From: Rhizophagus irregularis
Taxonomy: Eukaryota; Glomeromycota; Glomeromycetes; Glomerales; Glomeraceae
Direction: 5' to 3'
DNA length: 64,000 nt
NCBI RefSeq assembly: GCF_026210795.1
Contig: NC_089448.1
Coordinates: forward strand, 806,001-870,000
Part shown: in pieces, positions 1 to 9,720 of the stretch
Numbering within the stretch: the stretch's first letter is position 1
Layout: each line of letters begins with the position of its first letter
Translations under genes and position numbers: made by a program
The notes under the pieces: generated by a model
Told to the model about the DNA's origin: nothing
The model's database searches: none
Seen by the model: only the letters and a program-made list of their open reading frames with translations

Positions 1-197
1 AAGAAAGGAATTTTACGATTTTACGAATACAGTAAATAAATTTATTATCAATAAATCAATAAATCAGATCAATTTGAAAAAAAATTTTCGCAACTATGTA
101 CATGTGATTCTTCAACGTGATCTGTAATATCTAATATCGCGTAATAATGATCTGATCGCGTCGCCACTTTGATTTCTTTATCCGAAACTTCTTTAAC

Positions 198-2426
198 ATG
201 CAGACCTTCCTAACTACACCAAAATATAATAAGTTTTACATTTATAAAACTCCTACAAATCAACACCAAAGATTCTGTAACGCTTTTGGATATTATCAAA
301 TGGTGAATGCAAGAAACCCAGCGTATCCAAAAATAAGTCTGTGTACAGAATGTACTAATGCATGGAAAGAAATTAGGTGTAAACCTCAAGATGAAATTGA
401 AAGTAAAATCTGGGAATATCTGACAACTCCTGTTCCAATCCAAGGTTTTCTGCAAACTAACAGTTCGAGACCTGTTGGCCCATCACAAAGATCAAAATCC
501 ATCGAGTCCCAGACCTCTCAAAAACCAATAGAGGAGACTATCATTGCTGATGTTAATCTACCTCCAAATGCTTCTGCACAGAAAAAAGCCGTAGAAACTA
601 TTAATGCAACTAACATGAAACTTGCAGAACTTCAACGAATATACAATTCAACTAGTGATCCAGAAATTTGGTGTAATTTAATGGAGCGCATAACAAACCT
701 TAAGGAAATTTTATGCAACGAAAATAATAAGGTTAAAAAACTGAAGCGCCAAGCAAGCTACCAACGTAAATGCAGAGAAAAAAAAATGAAACACCTACAT
801 GAACATCAAGAAGTAATGATGTATGAGTCTCCTGGTCGCCCAACTCTTTTGGTCCAATATCCCGATTTACATGAACATATACATGAATGTATCGAGTTTG
901 GAGCTGCAGATAAAAAAAGAAGGAAGGAAGTCATTAAAGTCAGAACCATCCGCCACCTCCAAGAAGAACTCAATTCAAAATATAATGAATACCTTTCTCG
1001 TACCACCCTCAGCAATTACCTGCTACCATCTCGATCAAATTCTATAGCAGCAAGAGCTCATCACCACCCTGCTAACATTGCAATTGCCTCCGTTTCTAGA
1101 GATGAAAAAAAAGAACATTCTGATGAGCATTATTGTCTTGCTTCCGTTAAAGGAGCAAAACAATTTGCAGCTTTATTTCCAACTCATTCCGTTATCATTT
1201 CACAAGATGACAAAGCCAAGGTTCCTCTCGGTATCCCTGCAGTTGGAAGAACTTTCAAAACAATGCAAAGTTTTCGAGAACTAATTAGACTACCTGATCA
1301 TGATTTTCCAATTGGAATGCAGCAAAAACTTATTCCGTCCGTCTATTTACTCATTAACCCAAGTGATACAAATGATACTTTTCGTAATGGTCAACTTTCA
1401 ATTTTTGTACGTCCGCAATACCAAATTGGTACAAGCTCAACTTCTCACATGAGCGACCTGAATTCTCTGGTACAAGATAGCCGTTTTGACGAAATACTAA
1501 AAGTTAATGAGCAGATCAAACCCATTTGGATTCTTTTAGTTGATGGAGGTCCAGATGAAAATCCTCGCCACATGAAAAATATCATTCAATATTGCAGAAT
1601 GTTCCGTGCTTTTGACATTGATTATCTTTCTGTTCGAACACATGCACCTGGTCAATCAGCATACAACCCTGTTGAGCGTAGTATGGCAACACTTTCTCAA
1701 AAACTAGCTGGCATAACATTACCGATTGATAAATATGGCTCTCACCTCAATTCTCAAGGTAAAGTAGTTGATTCAGAGCTTGCAATGAAGAATATGCGTT
1801 ATGCTGGCGAAACTTTGTGCACTCTTTGGGAACGTGATCCTATCTTCGGAAGACCGGTAACAACACAATATATTGATCAAAGAAGCCTTCCATTTGACGA
1901 TATTATGTTTCCTGGATGTGATAAAGAAAATACCGATGAATCTGTACCTTGGCAATGGATAGAAAATCACACTAAAATATGCCAATACTCACTTGACATT
2001 AAAAAATGTGAAGATTCTCTTTGCTGTCTACCTAAACGTTGTGAAGAAGCAGCTATTCTTCTCGCAGAAAATAATGGTTTTCTGCCACCTGTAACAAAAG
2101 GAAAAGATGGGCACTACTTGAATCCTCTTCATATATTAGAGTATTTCAATAAACTCAAAATACCCGGATACGATACCCATTGTCCTTCTATTAGTTCGGA
2201 TACTTATAATCGTCTCTGCTGTCCTATCTGCAATGCATATTTCCCAACACTTTCTATCGTTGGCCTTCATAAAAAAATTCAACATCCAAAACGAAGAGGA
2301 CGACCAGCTAAGCAAAAAAAGTCATTTACCAATTCTATTGATGATTTTTCAGTTATGCCCGTGCCAGCTGAACAAGTATTTGTCGTAATACATGACCGAG
2401 AAATACAATCAGAAGGTGAGTATTAA
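198..2426 (+). CDS. DDE-type transposase-like protein with C-terminal C2H2 finger
   Basis: A 742-codon open frame from the ATG at 198. The core looks like an RNase H-fold transposase: a first acidic site in SQDDKAKVPLG (D337 or D338), a second in LLVDGGPDENPRH (D449), and a glutamate in YNPVERSMATLS (E493), so the last spacing is about 44 residues. The N-terminus has spaced cysteines (C27, C49, C52, C61) that could bind zinc, then a Lys/Arg-rich stretch around residues 180-200. The C-terminus carries a C2H2 finger (C675-x2-C678-x12-H691-x4-H696) followed by an AT-hook-like KRRGRPAK. I recall similar proteins in Rhizophagus predictions but cannot name the superfamily. The last codons read across AAGGTGAGT, a strong splice-donor match at about 2417, so the true C-terminus may lie in a further exon. 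No terminal repeats were recognised around it. It could be an active element or a domesticated copy. Confidence 0.75.
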   Translation: MQTFLTTPKYNKFYIYKTPTNQHQRFCNAFGYYQMVNARNPAYPKISLCTECTNAWKEIRCKPQDEIESKIWEYLTTPVPIQGFLQTNSSRPVGPSQRSKSIESQTSQKPIEETIIADVNLPPNASAQKKAVETINATNMKLAELQRIYNSTSDPEIWCNLMERITNLKEILCNENNKVKKLKRQASYQRKCREKKMKHLHEHQEVMMYESPGRPTLLVQYPDLHEHIHECIEFGAADKKRRKEVIKVRTIRHLQEELNSKYNEYLSRTTLSNYLLPSRSNSIAARAHHHPANIAIASVSRDEKKEHSDEHYCLASVKGAKQFAALFPTHSVIISQDDKAKVPLGIPAVGRTFKTMQSFRELIRLPDHDFPIGMQQKLIPSVYLLINPSDTNDTFRNGQLSIFVRPQYQIGTSSTSHMSDLNSLVQDSRFDEILKVNEQIKPIWILLVDGGPDENPRHMKNIIQYCRMFRAFDIDYLSVRTHAPGQSAYNPVERSMATLSQKLAGITLPIDKYGSHLNSQGKVVDSELAMKNMRYAGETLCTLWERDPIFGRPVTTQYIDQRSLPFDDIMFPGCDKENTDESVPWQWIENHTKICQYSLDIKKCEDSLCCLPKRCEEAAILLAENNGFLPPVTKGKDGHYLNPLHILEYFNKLKIPGYDTHCPSISSDTYNRLCCPICNAYFPTLSIVGLHKKIQHPKRRGRPAKQKKSFTNSIDDFSVMPVPAEQVFVVIHDREIQSEGEY

Positions 2427-4157
2427 GAAAGTGTTACAAAGTGTCTCTGTTAGAAAAAACTATTATTCTGAAATATTAAAACTACATGTACTTTGATATG
2501 TCATGTTTATTAATAAATAAAGTTTCTATTATTTTATATCTCTTAAAAACAATATATTTATTTGTATCAAAACCGTTTGTATTTTATGTTCAAATGCATG
2601 TATTACCAGTTACGAATGTAAATCGTCATGTGCTTTGGTTCTATATTCCGATTGGCTAATCTAGATGTGAGATATTAGAAAACTCCCCCCCTCCAATAAT
2701 TACGTAATATATGTAAGCTCCCTAATAGATGATATGAGAAATCATCAAAGAAGTAATAGATGATATGAGAAATCATTAAAGAAATAATAGATAAGGAAGA
2801 CTTATCTGAAATATGAGAAAAGTGTTACTATATATGAAAAAGGATATAGTAAAAGAAAATATATAAGAAAAATTAAAATATTATTGAATGATATATGAGA
2901 AATAAGAGAAAGTAATATTATGAAAAAGGAATATTACGGAATATATGAGAAATGAAAATATACGATATATTGAAAAAGTATATATCGAAAGGATGAATGA
3001 AATATTCAAGATAATAATGAAAAGATTTAAAAATTGAATAAAAATAAAAATTTATAATGAGAATGAATTTTATGAATAATAAGAATTTGATAAATGATTG
3101 AAAAATTTGAAAAATATTATAAGAGAAGAAAAGTTATTAGTGACAAACCCGTAAACTACTATACTTCTATGAAGAAGGTAAAGGCAAGCCCGGTATAGGT
3201 TACTAAATGAAAGAGAAAATTAAAGGATATTGTAAATATGAGAAATATTGAAATGTTATTATTTGATATATGAGAAATAATTTTATTACAATAAAAGAAT
3301 GATATGAAAGATTGTAAAAGATAATAATGAATTATATGAAATAAAATGATGTAATAATGATGTAGTAAGAGAAATTGCGTAAGCATGTTGCGTAAAATAA
3401 ATAAAATGTTGTACAAATCATGTGAGTAATGTAAATCACGTGATGAAGCGCAGTAAATAAAAGAAATAAAAGAAAGTATAAGTCACGAGATAAGGCGCAG
3501 TAAAAGAAATATATAGCTGCCCCCCTGGGTAGGGGTGACTGATTAATAAAAATATAAATGAATAAGAAAATAATAGAAGAAATAGTTGTGTCACCAGGGG
3601 CGTTATGTCAACAGAAATTTTAGTACGTTGATCGCTTAAAAATCTGTGGCTATCCAATTATAATAAGAAAATATTAATGAATTATAAAATGAAATGCGAG
3701 AAATAAAATAATATGAAATAGATTTGAAATAAATATTTTGGAAGTTAATATAAGAAAAAGATTAAAAGTTATTAAAAAGTTTAATTTTGTGTATAGAACT
3801 GGGAGAACCCCAGTATAAATAAGAGCACACTGGGAGGACCCAGTATAAATAAGCCTTTGTTGGTGATCATATTAGTCTGACACTGGGTGGCCCCAGTTAT
3901 AAATAATCCCTAGCTTTGATCACAGTTTATTTGCGCAAGATATGGAAATTTTATAAATAAAATCGCGATTATAGATTATATTATAGAATGTATAGAGAAA
4001 TTATAGAATCAAAGCTGGAACTTTGAAAATATTAGAATTTTAATTGTATTTTAAAGAAGTAAAAGATAAATAGTAATTTAAATGATGTTAAATTAATGAT
4101 AAAATTTTATAAAATATAAATAAAAGTAAAATTATGAAATGTTTAAATAAATAAAAA
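2427..4157. other. AT-rich stretch: 3' flank of the transposase gene, then A-rich leader of the retroelement
   Basis: No gene seen. From about 2690 the plus strand becomes strongly purine (A) rich, like the retroelement coding region that follows, so most of this is probably its untranslated leader. It contains two tandem 31-bp units at 2723-2753 and 2754-2784. An inverted repeat pairs 3519-3539 (GCCCCCCTGGG...GGTGAC) with 3589-3602 (GTCACCAGGGG). A three-hairpin cluster follows at 3799-3896. No copy of the 3' LTR sequence was recognised here. Confidence 0.55.
3799..3896 (+). repeat. Three repeated CTGGG...CCCAG hairpins, each followed by TATAAATAA
   Basis: Three short perfect-stem hairpins lie at 3799-3813, 3830-3843 and 3883-3896. 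Each has a CTGGG/CCCAG stem with a 4-5 nt loop. Each is followed directly by a TATAAATAA-like run. They sit about 260 bp upstream of the first retroelement ORF, so they may belong to its promoter or leader RNA. That function is inference; the repeat structure is seen directly. Confidence 0.7.
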
Positions 4158-4796
4158 ATGTCTGATATATACGATGAATTAGAAGAGATTAAAAGAAGAC
4201 ATGAAATAGAGAAACATAATGAATTGAAAGAAGAATATCAAGTAGACCCTTCATGTCTAAAATGTTATAATATTAATGAAATAGAAATAGGAGATTGGTT
4301 TAAAAGATTTTGGAAAATTTTTCAAAAAGTAATACTGGAAGCAATGAGTTATAATAGAAACACGTATACAAAATTAATGGAATACATAGTATTGACAAGA
4401 AAAGATGGAGAAGAAAATTATCCATCTAGTAAAAAGAAAAGAAATAAAGAATTCGAGAAAATAAGAAAAGAAGGAGAAAAACTGTTAGATATAGTCGTAA
4501 GGTCAATTAGGTATAGAAATAAATCAGATTATAGAAAAGTAGGAATTATATCAGTAATAAAAGTGATAAGTGAACATTATATACTTAGTGAAGATAATGA
4601 GTTCATATTAGATGATCAAACAGAGGAGAATTTGTTAGGGAATAAAGAATTGTTGACGTATAGATATATTATAGAAGATGATGAATTAGATATAAGATTT
4701 GCAAGATTTGAGAAATGGTTGGAAGAAATAGAATCAGTAACTATTAAGAATAAAGGATATGGTATTATGAGAAATTTAAAGAAATATTACATTTAG
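4158..4796 (+). CDS. Retroelement gag region, N-terminal part
   Basis: A 212-codon A-rich frame from an ATG, rich in E, K and I, with no motif I can name. It ends at a TAG, but the same kind of protein continues without loss in the next frame from about 4781. That is best read as a one-base frameshift in a longer Gag-type protein. Position before the capsid-like and zinc-knuckle regions suggests a Gag N-terminal extension. The reading frame is clear; the function is inferred from position alone. Confidence 0.5.
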   Translation: MSDIYDELEEIKRRHEIEKHNELKEEYQVDPSCLKCYNINEIEIGDWFKRFWKIFQKVILEAMSYNRNTYTKLMEYIVLTRKDGEENYPSSKKKRNKEFEKIRKEGEKLLDIVVRSIRYRNKSDYRKVGIISVIKVISEHYILSEDNEFILDDQTEENLLGNKELLTYRYIIEDDELDIRFARFEKWLEEIESVTIKNKGYGIMRNLKKYYI

Positions 4797-4897
4797 AAGA
4801 AAATATAGCAGAAGAAGAAAATAGAGAGAAAGTCAAGAAGTTTCAGAAAAGTATAACATATCAATGGTGGAACAGAAATGAATATCCAAAACCATGG

Positions 4898-6280
4898 ATG
4901 AACGATGATTTAACAGATAGGATAATAGAGAAAATTGTAGAAACAAAAGGTTTTGTTGAAGAACAAAGTGACATAGGAGAACTAGAAAGTTCAGATGAAG
5001 TGGGAGAATCAAGTTCAAATGAAGGAAATGAACATATAGAAAGAATATACAGAAATTATTGGTTAGAGAATGGTTATGAAATTGATATTGAAGAAATAAG
5101 ACGAATAATAAATTTTGGAGTAGAATATGAAATAATAAAAACTAAAGAATTTATGAGTTTTTACAAAACTATTGAAGAATTAGATGATAAAGGAATAGAA
5201 GAAGAATTAAGAATATGGCATTATATGTATACAATAGAATGTCCAACGTATAATAAAATAATATTGAAGAAAAAAGCAATAGAAGCAGTAGAATACAATA
5301 AAGAATTTATAGAAAAGATATGTAAAAGTTGTTATGAAAAAGGACCAGAAAATTTAGAAGATGAGAATAAATTAGATGATGAAACAGAAATAGAGAAAAG
5401 ATTAGAACGGTTAAAAAATTTAATCAAAGTTTTAAAAATTGAAGTTTCTGATGGAGAATTATTAAGATTAATAAGTATGGAATATAGAGATGTTGATATA
5501 TTAAGTGCAGACTTTATAAGAAAATTTCAAGAATATAAAAATGAATCAGAAAAAGAAATAAGGAAAATATTAGATGAATATTTAAAGAAATTTGAAATTG
5601 AAGAAAGTGAAGAAGAAGTTGAAGAAGAAAATGATGATACAGATGATTCAGAAAAGATTGGAGAAATATTAAATCCAGAAGAACATGAGATTTGGGAAGA
5701 AAATACTGGAAGTTTTAATGAGAATGAATTTGAGAGCGAAAATGAAAATGTTATAAATACAGAAGGTTTTGGCTTAAGTCAAAATTCAGATTCGAATAAT
5801 TCATTAAATATTGAAAATTCTGATAACGAAAGTGAAATATCTGATTATAATTTACAAGATTTATTTCAAGAGAATATATTGTTAGATATGGCAAATCAAG
5901 ATCAAATAAAAAGAATAATGGAAAATGTTATAGGACTCGCACCTAATACATTAGATAATGTATTAGGAGCAGGACAAATTTTAATAGAAAGAATTCAAAC
6001 TGCAGGAATAGGAGGAATAGTAGGTATGCCAACTTTTAGTGGAAAAGAAGATGAAGATGTTAACGATTGGATTAGACAATTTGAAGTAGCGTTTACAGTA
6101 AGTGGAAGAATAGAAGGAAATGTTGGAGGAGGTGTATGTAATCAAAATAAAGCAAATGTAGCAATAACATGTTTAAGAGGAACTGCATTACAATGGTATA
6201 ATGAGGAAAAAGAAAGAGTAGCAGCTAATTTAGTAAACTGGTGTGATCATAATGATGATAGAAATTTGAAAATAAATTAA
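4898..6280 (+). CDS. Retroelement gag region, middle part (capsid-like)
   Basis: 460 codons from the first ATG; the frame is actually open from about 4781 and continues the previous ORF. A long acidic stretch (residues about 225-320, many E, D and S) precedes the segment MPTFSGKEDEDVNDWIRQFE, followed by GTALQWYNEE. These resemble the capsid domain of Ty3-type Gag (retrotrans_gag family: a W-x-x-Q/F-E pattern and ALxWY). The frame stops at 6280 but continues as FENKLIDRF in another frame into the next ORF, so a frameshift at about 6265 cuts the capsid domain. Confidence 0.65.
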   Translation: MNDDLTDRIIEKIVETKGFVEEQSDIGELESSDEVGESSSNEGNEHIERIYRNYWLENGYEIDIEEIRRIINFGVEYEIIKTKEFMSFYKTIEELDDKGIEEELRIWHYMYTIECPTYNKIILKKKAIEAVEYNKEFIEKICKSCYEKGPENLEDENKLDDETEIEKRLERLKNLIKVLKIEVSDGELLRLISMEYRDVDILSADFIRKFQEYKNESEKEIRKILDEYLKKFEIEESEEEVEEENDDTDDSEKIGEILNPEEHEIWEENTGSFNENEFESENENVINTEGFGLSQNSDSNNSLNIENSDNESEISDYNLQDLFQENILLDMANQDQIKRIMENVIGLAPNTLDNVLGAGQILIERIQTAGIGGIVGMPTFSGKEDEDVNDWIRQFEVAFTVSGRIEGNVGGGVCNQNKANVAITCLRGTALQWYNEEKERVAANLVNWCDHNDDRNLKIN

Positions 6281-6318
6281 TTGATAGATTCACTAGGGAA
6301 GATGTCAAAAGAAGAAAA

Positions 6319-7191
6319 ATGATAGAATTGACAAGGATTAAACAAGAAAAAAATGAAAGTGTTGAAGAATATACTAGAAGATTTAGGTCAATAGTAAGAA
6401 TTGCAACTAGAGGTCAAGCATTACATGACACGTATCAAGTAAATTATTATATTCAAGGATTAGAACCTACATTAGGGTACCAAGTTAGAAGAAGTAGTCC
6501 AACGAATTTAAATGATGCAATTAATATAGCAAGAAGAGAAGAAGAAGCTAAAAATGAATTGATAATGAAAACAACAGGTGTAAATATAGAACAAATAAGA
6601 CAAGAAAAGAATATAGGAGAAAATTTAAAAGAAGAAACGAATAAAAGAGAAGAAAATGAAATATATAAAAAAATGCAAAAGCCAGTTAATGAAAAAGATA
6701 TTGATGAATTAAGTAAAGCGTTAGAACAATTTAGAACAGAAAAAATAGCTATGGGAGAAATGTTAAATGAAATAAAAAATCAACAAAGAAGAAATATAAA
6801 TAGAAATACAAATACAAGAAATGCAAGAATTATGAGATGCTATGAATGCAATGAAGAAGGTCATATAAGACCAGAATGTCCACAATTAAGACGAAGGAAT
6901 AATTATAGAATGCAAAATAATTTTAATAGGAATAATAATGAAAGGAGAAATAATGATAATAATAGAAATATAAATTTAATGGATCACGAAAGATATTACG
7001 ATAATAATAGATATAATAATAATGAGTATTATAATAATTATGAAACATATAAGTATGAAAAAGAAATATTTCCAACTTTAAGAAGTGGTAGAAAATATGG
7101 AGGAGATTTAGATAATGAAGATATCAAAATGGAAATTGAAGATGTTTCAATACCACCAAAAAGAGAATATGATATAAAAATGGGATATTGA
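6319..7191 (+). CDS. Retroelement gag region, C-terminal part with CCHC zinc knuckle
   Basis: 290 codons. The start continues the Ty3 Gag capsid fold (KNESVEEYTRRFRSIV, then YYIQGLEP). A CCHC zinc knuckle CYECNEEGHIRPEC lies at about residues 174-187, followed by an Asn/Arg-rich tail. Such knuckles bind nucleic acid during particle assembly. The true N-terminus is in the preceding ORF. A slip in an A-run near 7180 moves the protein into the next frame, which carries a second knuckle. Confidence 0.8.
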   Translation: MIELTRIKQEKNESVEEYTRRFRSIVRIATRGQALHDTYQVNYYIQGLEPTLGYQVRRSSPTNLNDAINIARREEEAKNELIMKTTGVNIEQIRQEKNIGENLKEETNKREENEIYKKMQKPVNEKDIDELSKALEQFRTEKIAMGEMLNEIKNQQRRNINRNTNTRNARIMRCYECNEEGHIRPECPQLRRRNNYRMQNNFNRNNNERRNNDNNRNINLMDHERYYDNNRYNNNEYYNNYETYKYEKEIFPTLRSGRKYGGDLDNEDIKMEIEDVSIPPKREYDIKMGY

Positions 7192-7489
7192 TGGTGAAAG
7201 AAAAGGAAGATTTTCTAATAAAGAAGATAGAGATAAAGTATACCAATCAAGAAGAAGACAAAATCAATGTGAAAGATGTGGATTAAGAGGTCATTTTATA
7301 AGAGAATGTCCAAATCCGGGAATGAAAAGAGGAAATAAAAATATTAGAGTACGAGTTAATGTACCACCAGAAAAATATGTAATGGATATGTATAATGAAA
7401 AAGCGAACATAACATATGGACAAATTTATAATGAAAATCCAAAATTTAGAAGAATAGCTAGAAATTATGATGAAGATAATAATGCATGA
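7190..7489 (+). CDS. Second CCHC zinc-knuckle segment, ending at an in-frame TGA
   Basis: About 99 codons open in the frame of the protease that follows. It contains a second knuckle, CERCGLRGHFIREC, directly after the first Gag piece. There is no ATG near its start, so it is reached by frameshift from the previous ORF. It ends at a single TGA (7487-7489). The same frame then stays open through 7544-8056 (protease). A lone stop between nucleocapsid and protease is where some retroelements use read-through, but in this degraded copy it may simply be a mutation. Confidence 0.6.
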   Translation, partial: DGERKGRFSNKEDRDKVYQSRRRQNQCERCGLRGHFIRECPNPGMKRGNKNIRVRVNVPPEKYVMDMYNEKANITYGQIYNENPKFRRIARNYDEDNNA

Positions 7490-7543
7490 CTACACTCGGA
7501 CCAACAAATAAAAAGTGCAGATAATAAAAGTGAAACTAGAGCA

Positions 7544-8056
7544 ATGAGAAGTAAAGTTATAATAAAAGGAAAATTAGTATCAATAATAATAGATTCAGGA
7601 GCATCAGTCAGTTTAATATCAGATAAATTAAGAAAAGAATTAAATATTCCAATAATAGAAAAGAGTGATATTAGATTTATAATGGCTAACGGAATAAGAG
7701 TAGCATCAAAAGGAAAAATAGAAATAACAATAGAAATAAATGAAAATACAGAAATGAAAATAATTATGGACGTAATAGAATCAGTAGAAAAAGAATTAAT
7801 ATTAGGAAATAATGTGTTAAGAGAAAAGAAAAGAATAATAGACTATAATGAAAAGACATTAATATTAAGAGAAGATGGAAAAGATATTGAAATACCAATA
7901 GAATATGAAAATAATGATGAAAATATTAATGATAATAATGATAGTGATGATAGTGAAGATGAAGATAGTGAAAATGAATATGAAGAAACAAGTGAACGAG
8001 AAATATATTTAATAAATAATGAAGAAAAAGGACATATCATAGAGGAAAACTATTAG
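7544..8056 (+). CDS. Retroelement aspartic protease
   Basis: 170 codons. The catalytic motif IIDSGASVSLIS (residues about 15-26) and the later ELILGNNVL, matching the ILG flap-side motif, identify a retropepsin-type protease that would cut the polyprotein. The frame is open upstream to 7490, so this ATG may not be a real start. An acidic tail (D/E/N, residues about 120-155) follows. A frameshift near 8036 separates it from the RT; the RT frame reads HRGKLLGLGH across this spot. Confidence 0.8.
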   Translation: MRSKVIIKGKLVSIIIDSGASVSLISDKLRKELNIPIIEKSDIRFIMANGIRVASKGKIEITIEINENTEMKIIMDVIESVEKELILGNNVLREKKRIIDYNEKTLILREDGKDIEIPIEYENNDENINDNNDSDDSEDEDSENEYEETSEREIYLINNEEKGHIIEENY

Positions 8057-8088
8057 GTCTTGGCCATAATGATGGAGAGACATTAAAG

Positions 8089-9516
8089 ATGCACAAAGAC
8101 TGGACAGACGAAATAAAATATAAAGATTTAGAGAAATTACAAGAAAAAGAATTAAAAGATTTAGTTAAAGAATATGAAGATATTTGTATCTATGGAGATA
8201 AGAAAATAAGTAAAACAAATATAGTAAAATGCAATATAAGGTTAAAAGATGAAACGCCAATAAATCAAAAGGCATATAGAGAAAGTACAGAAAATAGAGA
8301 AATAATAAAAAGAGAAATAGATAAAATGTTAAAAGAAGAAATAATACAAGAATCATGTAGTCCATGGTCGTCACCAGTAGTAATAGTAAATAAGAAGACA
8401 GGAGATAAAAGATTTTGTATAGATTTTAGAAAAATAAATCAAATGACAATAACAGACGCATATCCTTTGCCAAGAATAGATGATTTATTAGAAAAATTTA
8501 GAGTAGCGAAATGGTTTACAACAATTGATTTAGCAAGTGGATATTGGCAAATAGAGATGAAAGAAGAAGATAAAGAAAAGACAGCATTTATTTGTAGTCA
8601 AGGATTATATGAATTTAATGTTATGCCATTTGGATTAAAGAATGCACTGGCAATATTTCAAAGAACAATGAATAAAATATTTAAAGAATACTTAGATAAA
8701 TTTATGAATGTATATATAGATGATATTATAATATATTCGAAAAATTGGAATGAACATTTACAACATATAAAAATAGTATTAGAAGAATTAAGAAAAGCGA
8801 ATATGATGTTAAAGTTAAAGAAATGTGAATGGGCAAAAAAGAATGTAGAATATTTGGGACATATAGTAGGAACAGATGGATTAAAACCAGATGATAAGAA
8901 AATAGAAAAGATTAAAAACTTAAAACCACCAAAGAATATCAAACAAATAAGAGAAATAAATGGATTATGTTCATATTATAGAAAATTTGTGAAAGGATAT
9001 TCAAAAATAGTAAAACCAATAATGGAATTAACGAGAAAGAATGTTCCTTTTGTATGGACAGACAAACAACAAAAAGCATTAGAAGAATTAAAAAAGAAAT
9101 TAATAAATTATCCGATATTACAACATCCGAATTTTGAAAAAGAATTTATATTGATAACAGATGCATCAGGAGAAGGATTAGGAGCTATATTAGAACAATT
9201 AGATGAAAATAATAGAGAAATAGTTATTAGTTATGCAAGTAGAAGTTTAGTAAATGCAGAAAAGAGGTATCCAATAACAGAATTAGAATGTTTAGCAGTA
9301 TTTTGGGGAATAAAATATTTTCATAAATATTTATTTGGAAGAAAATTTAAAGTAATAACAGATCATGCAGCATTAAAAGGATTTATAAGTACATCAAAAG
9401 TTCCTAAAGGAAGAAGAGGAAGATGGATGATGGAATTACAACAATATGATTTTGAAATAATACATAGACCAGGAAAAGAAAATAAAAATGCTGATGCGAT
9501 GTCAAGGTTAATATGA
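8089..9516 (+). CDS. Retroelement reverse transcriptase and RNase H
   Basis: 475 codons with a complete Ty3/gypsy RT: SPVVIVNKKTGDKRFCIDFR, then TTIDLASGYWQI, the fold around FNVMPFGLKNA, and the active-site box VYIDDIIIYS (YxDD form). The RNase H domain follows (ITDASGEGLGAIL, TELECLAVFWGIKYF, ITDHAALKGF), ending in HRPGKENKNADAMSRL. The catalytic residues I can place are all present, so this domain looks intact even though the element is broken elsewhere. It stops at TGA before the integrase, with a 47-codon ORF in between. Confidence 0.92.
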   Translation: MHKDWTDEIKYKDLEKLQEKELKDLVKEYEDICIYGDKKISKTNIVKCNIRLKDETPINQKAYRESTENREIIKREIDKMLKEEIIQESCSPWSSPVVIVNKKTGDKRFCIDFRKINQMTITDAYPLPRIDDLLEKFRVAKWFTTIDLASGYWQIEMKEEDKEKTAFICSQGLYEFNVMPFGLKNALAIFQRTMNKIFKEYLDKFMNVYIDDIIIYSKNWNEHLQHIKIVLEELRKANMMLKLKKCEWAKKNVEYLGHIVGTDGLKPDDKKIEKIKNLKPPKNIKQIREINGLCSYYRKFVKGYSKIVKPIMELTRKNVPFVWTDKQQKALEELKKKLINYPILQHPNFEKEFILITDASGEGLGAILEQLDENNREIVISYASRSLVNAEKRYPITELECLAVFWGIKYFHKYLFGRKFKVITDHAALKGFISTSKVPKGRRGRWMMELQQYDFEIIHRPGKENKNADAMSRLI

Positions 9517-9576
9517 GAAAGAAAAAAAGTTAAAAATAATAAATAGTAATAAATAACGAGATAAATAAAATTAAAA

Positions 9577-9720
9577 ATGGTTGAAAGAATAGGATTAGAA
9601 ATATATGTATTTATAATTCATACAAATATAAATTATCATTGCATATTATTTGAAGATAAAGAAATAAAATTTATTTTACCATTTGAAAACAAAATAGAAA
9701 ATTTATTAACAAATGGATGA
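9577..9720 (+). CDS. Small ORF between RNase H and integrase
   Basis: 47 codons from the ATG at 9577, ending in an ATGGATGA overlap in which its TGA lies inside the first codons of the integrase ORF (ATG at 9713). It resembles nothing I know. It may be a linker part of the original polyprotein or a chance ORF in A-rich DNA. The overlapping stop/start is seen directly. Confidence 0.3.
   Translation: MVERIGLEIYVFIIHTNINYHCILFEDKEIKFILPFENKIENLLTNG

Noticed and set aside
2427-4157. 5' LTR of the gypsy element
   Set aside because: No stretch matches the 11000-11286 LTR ends or interior by eye, so no 5' LTR is annotated.
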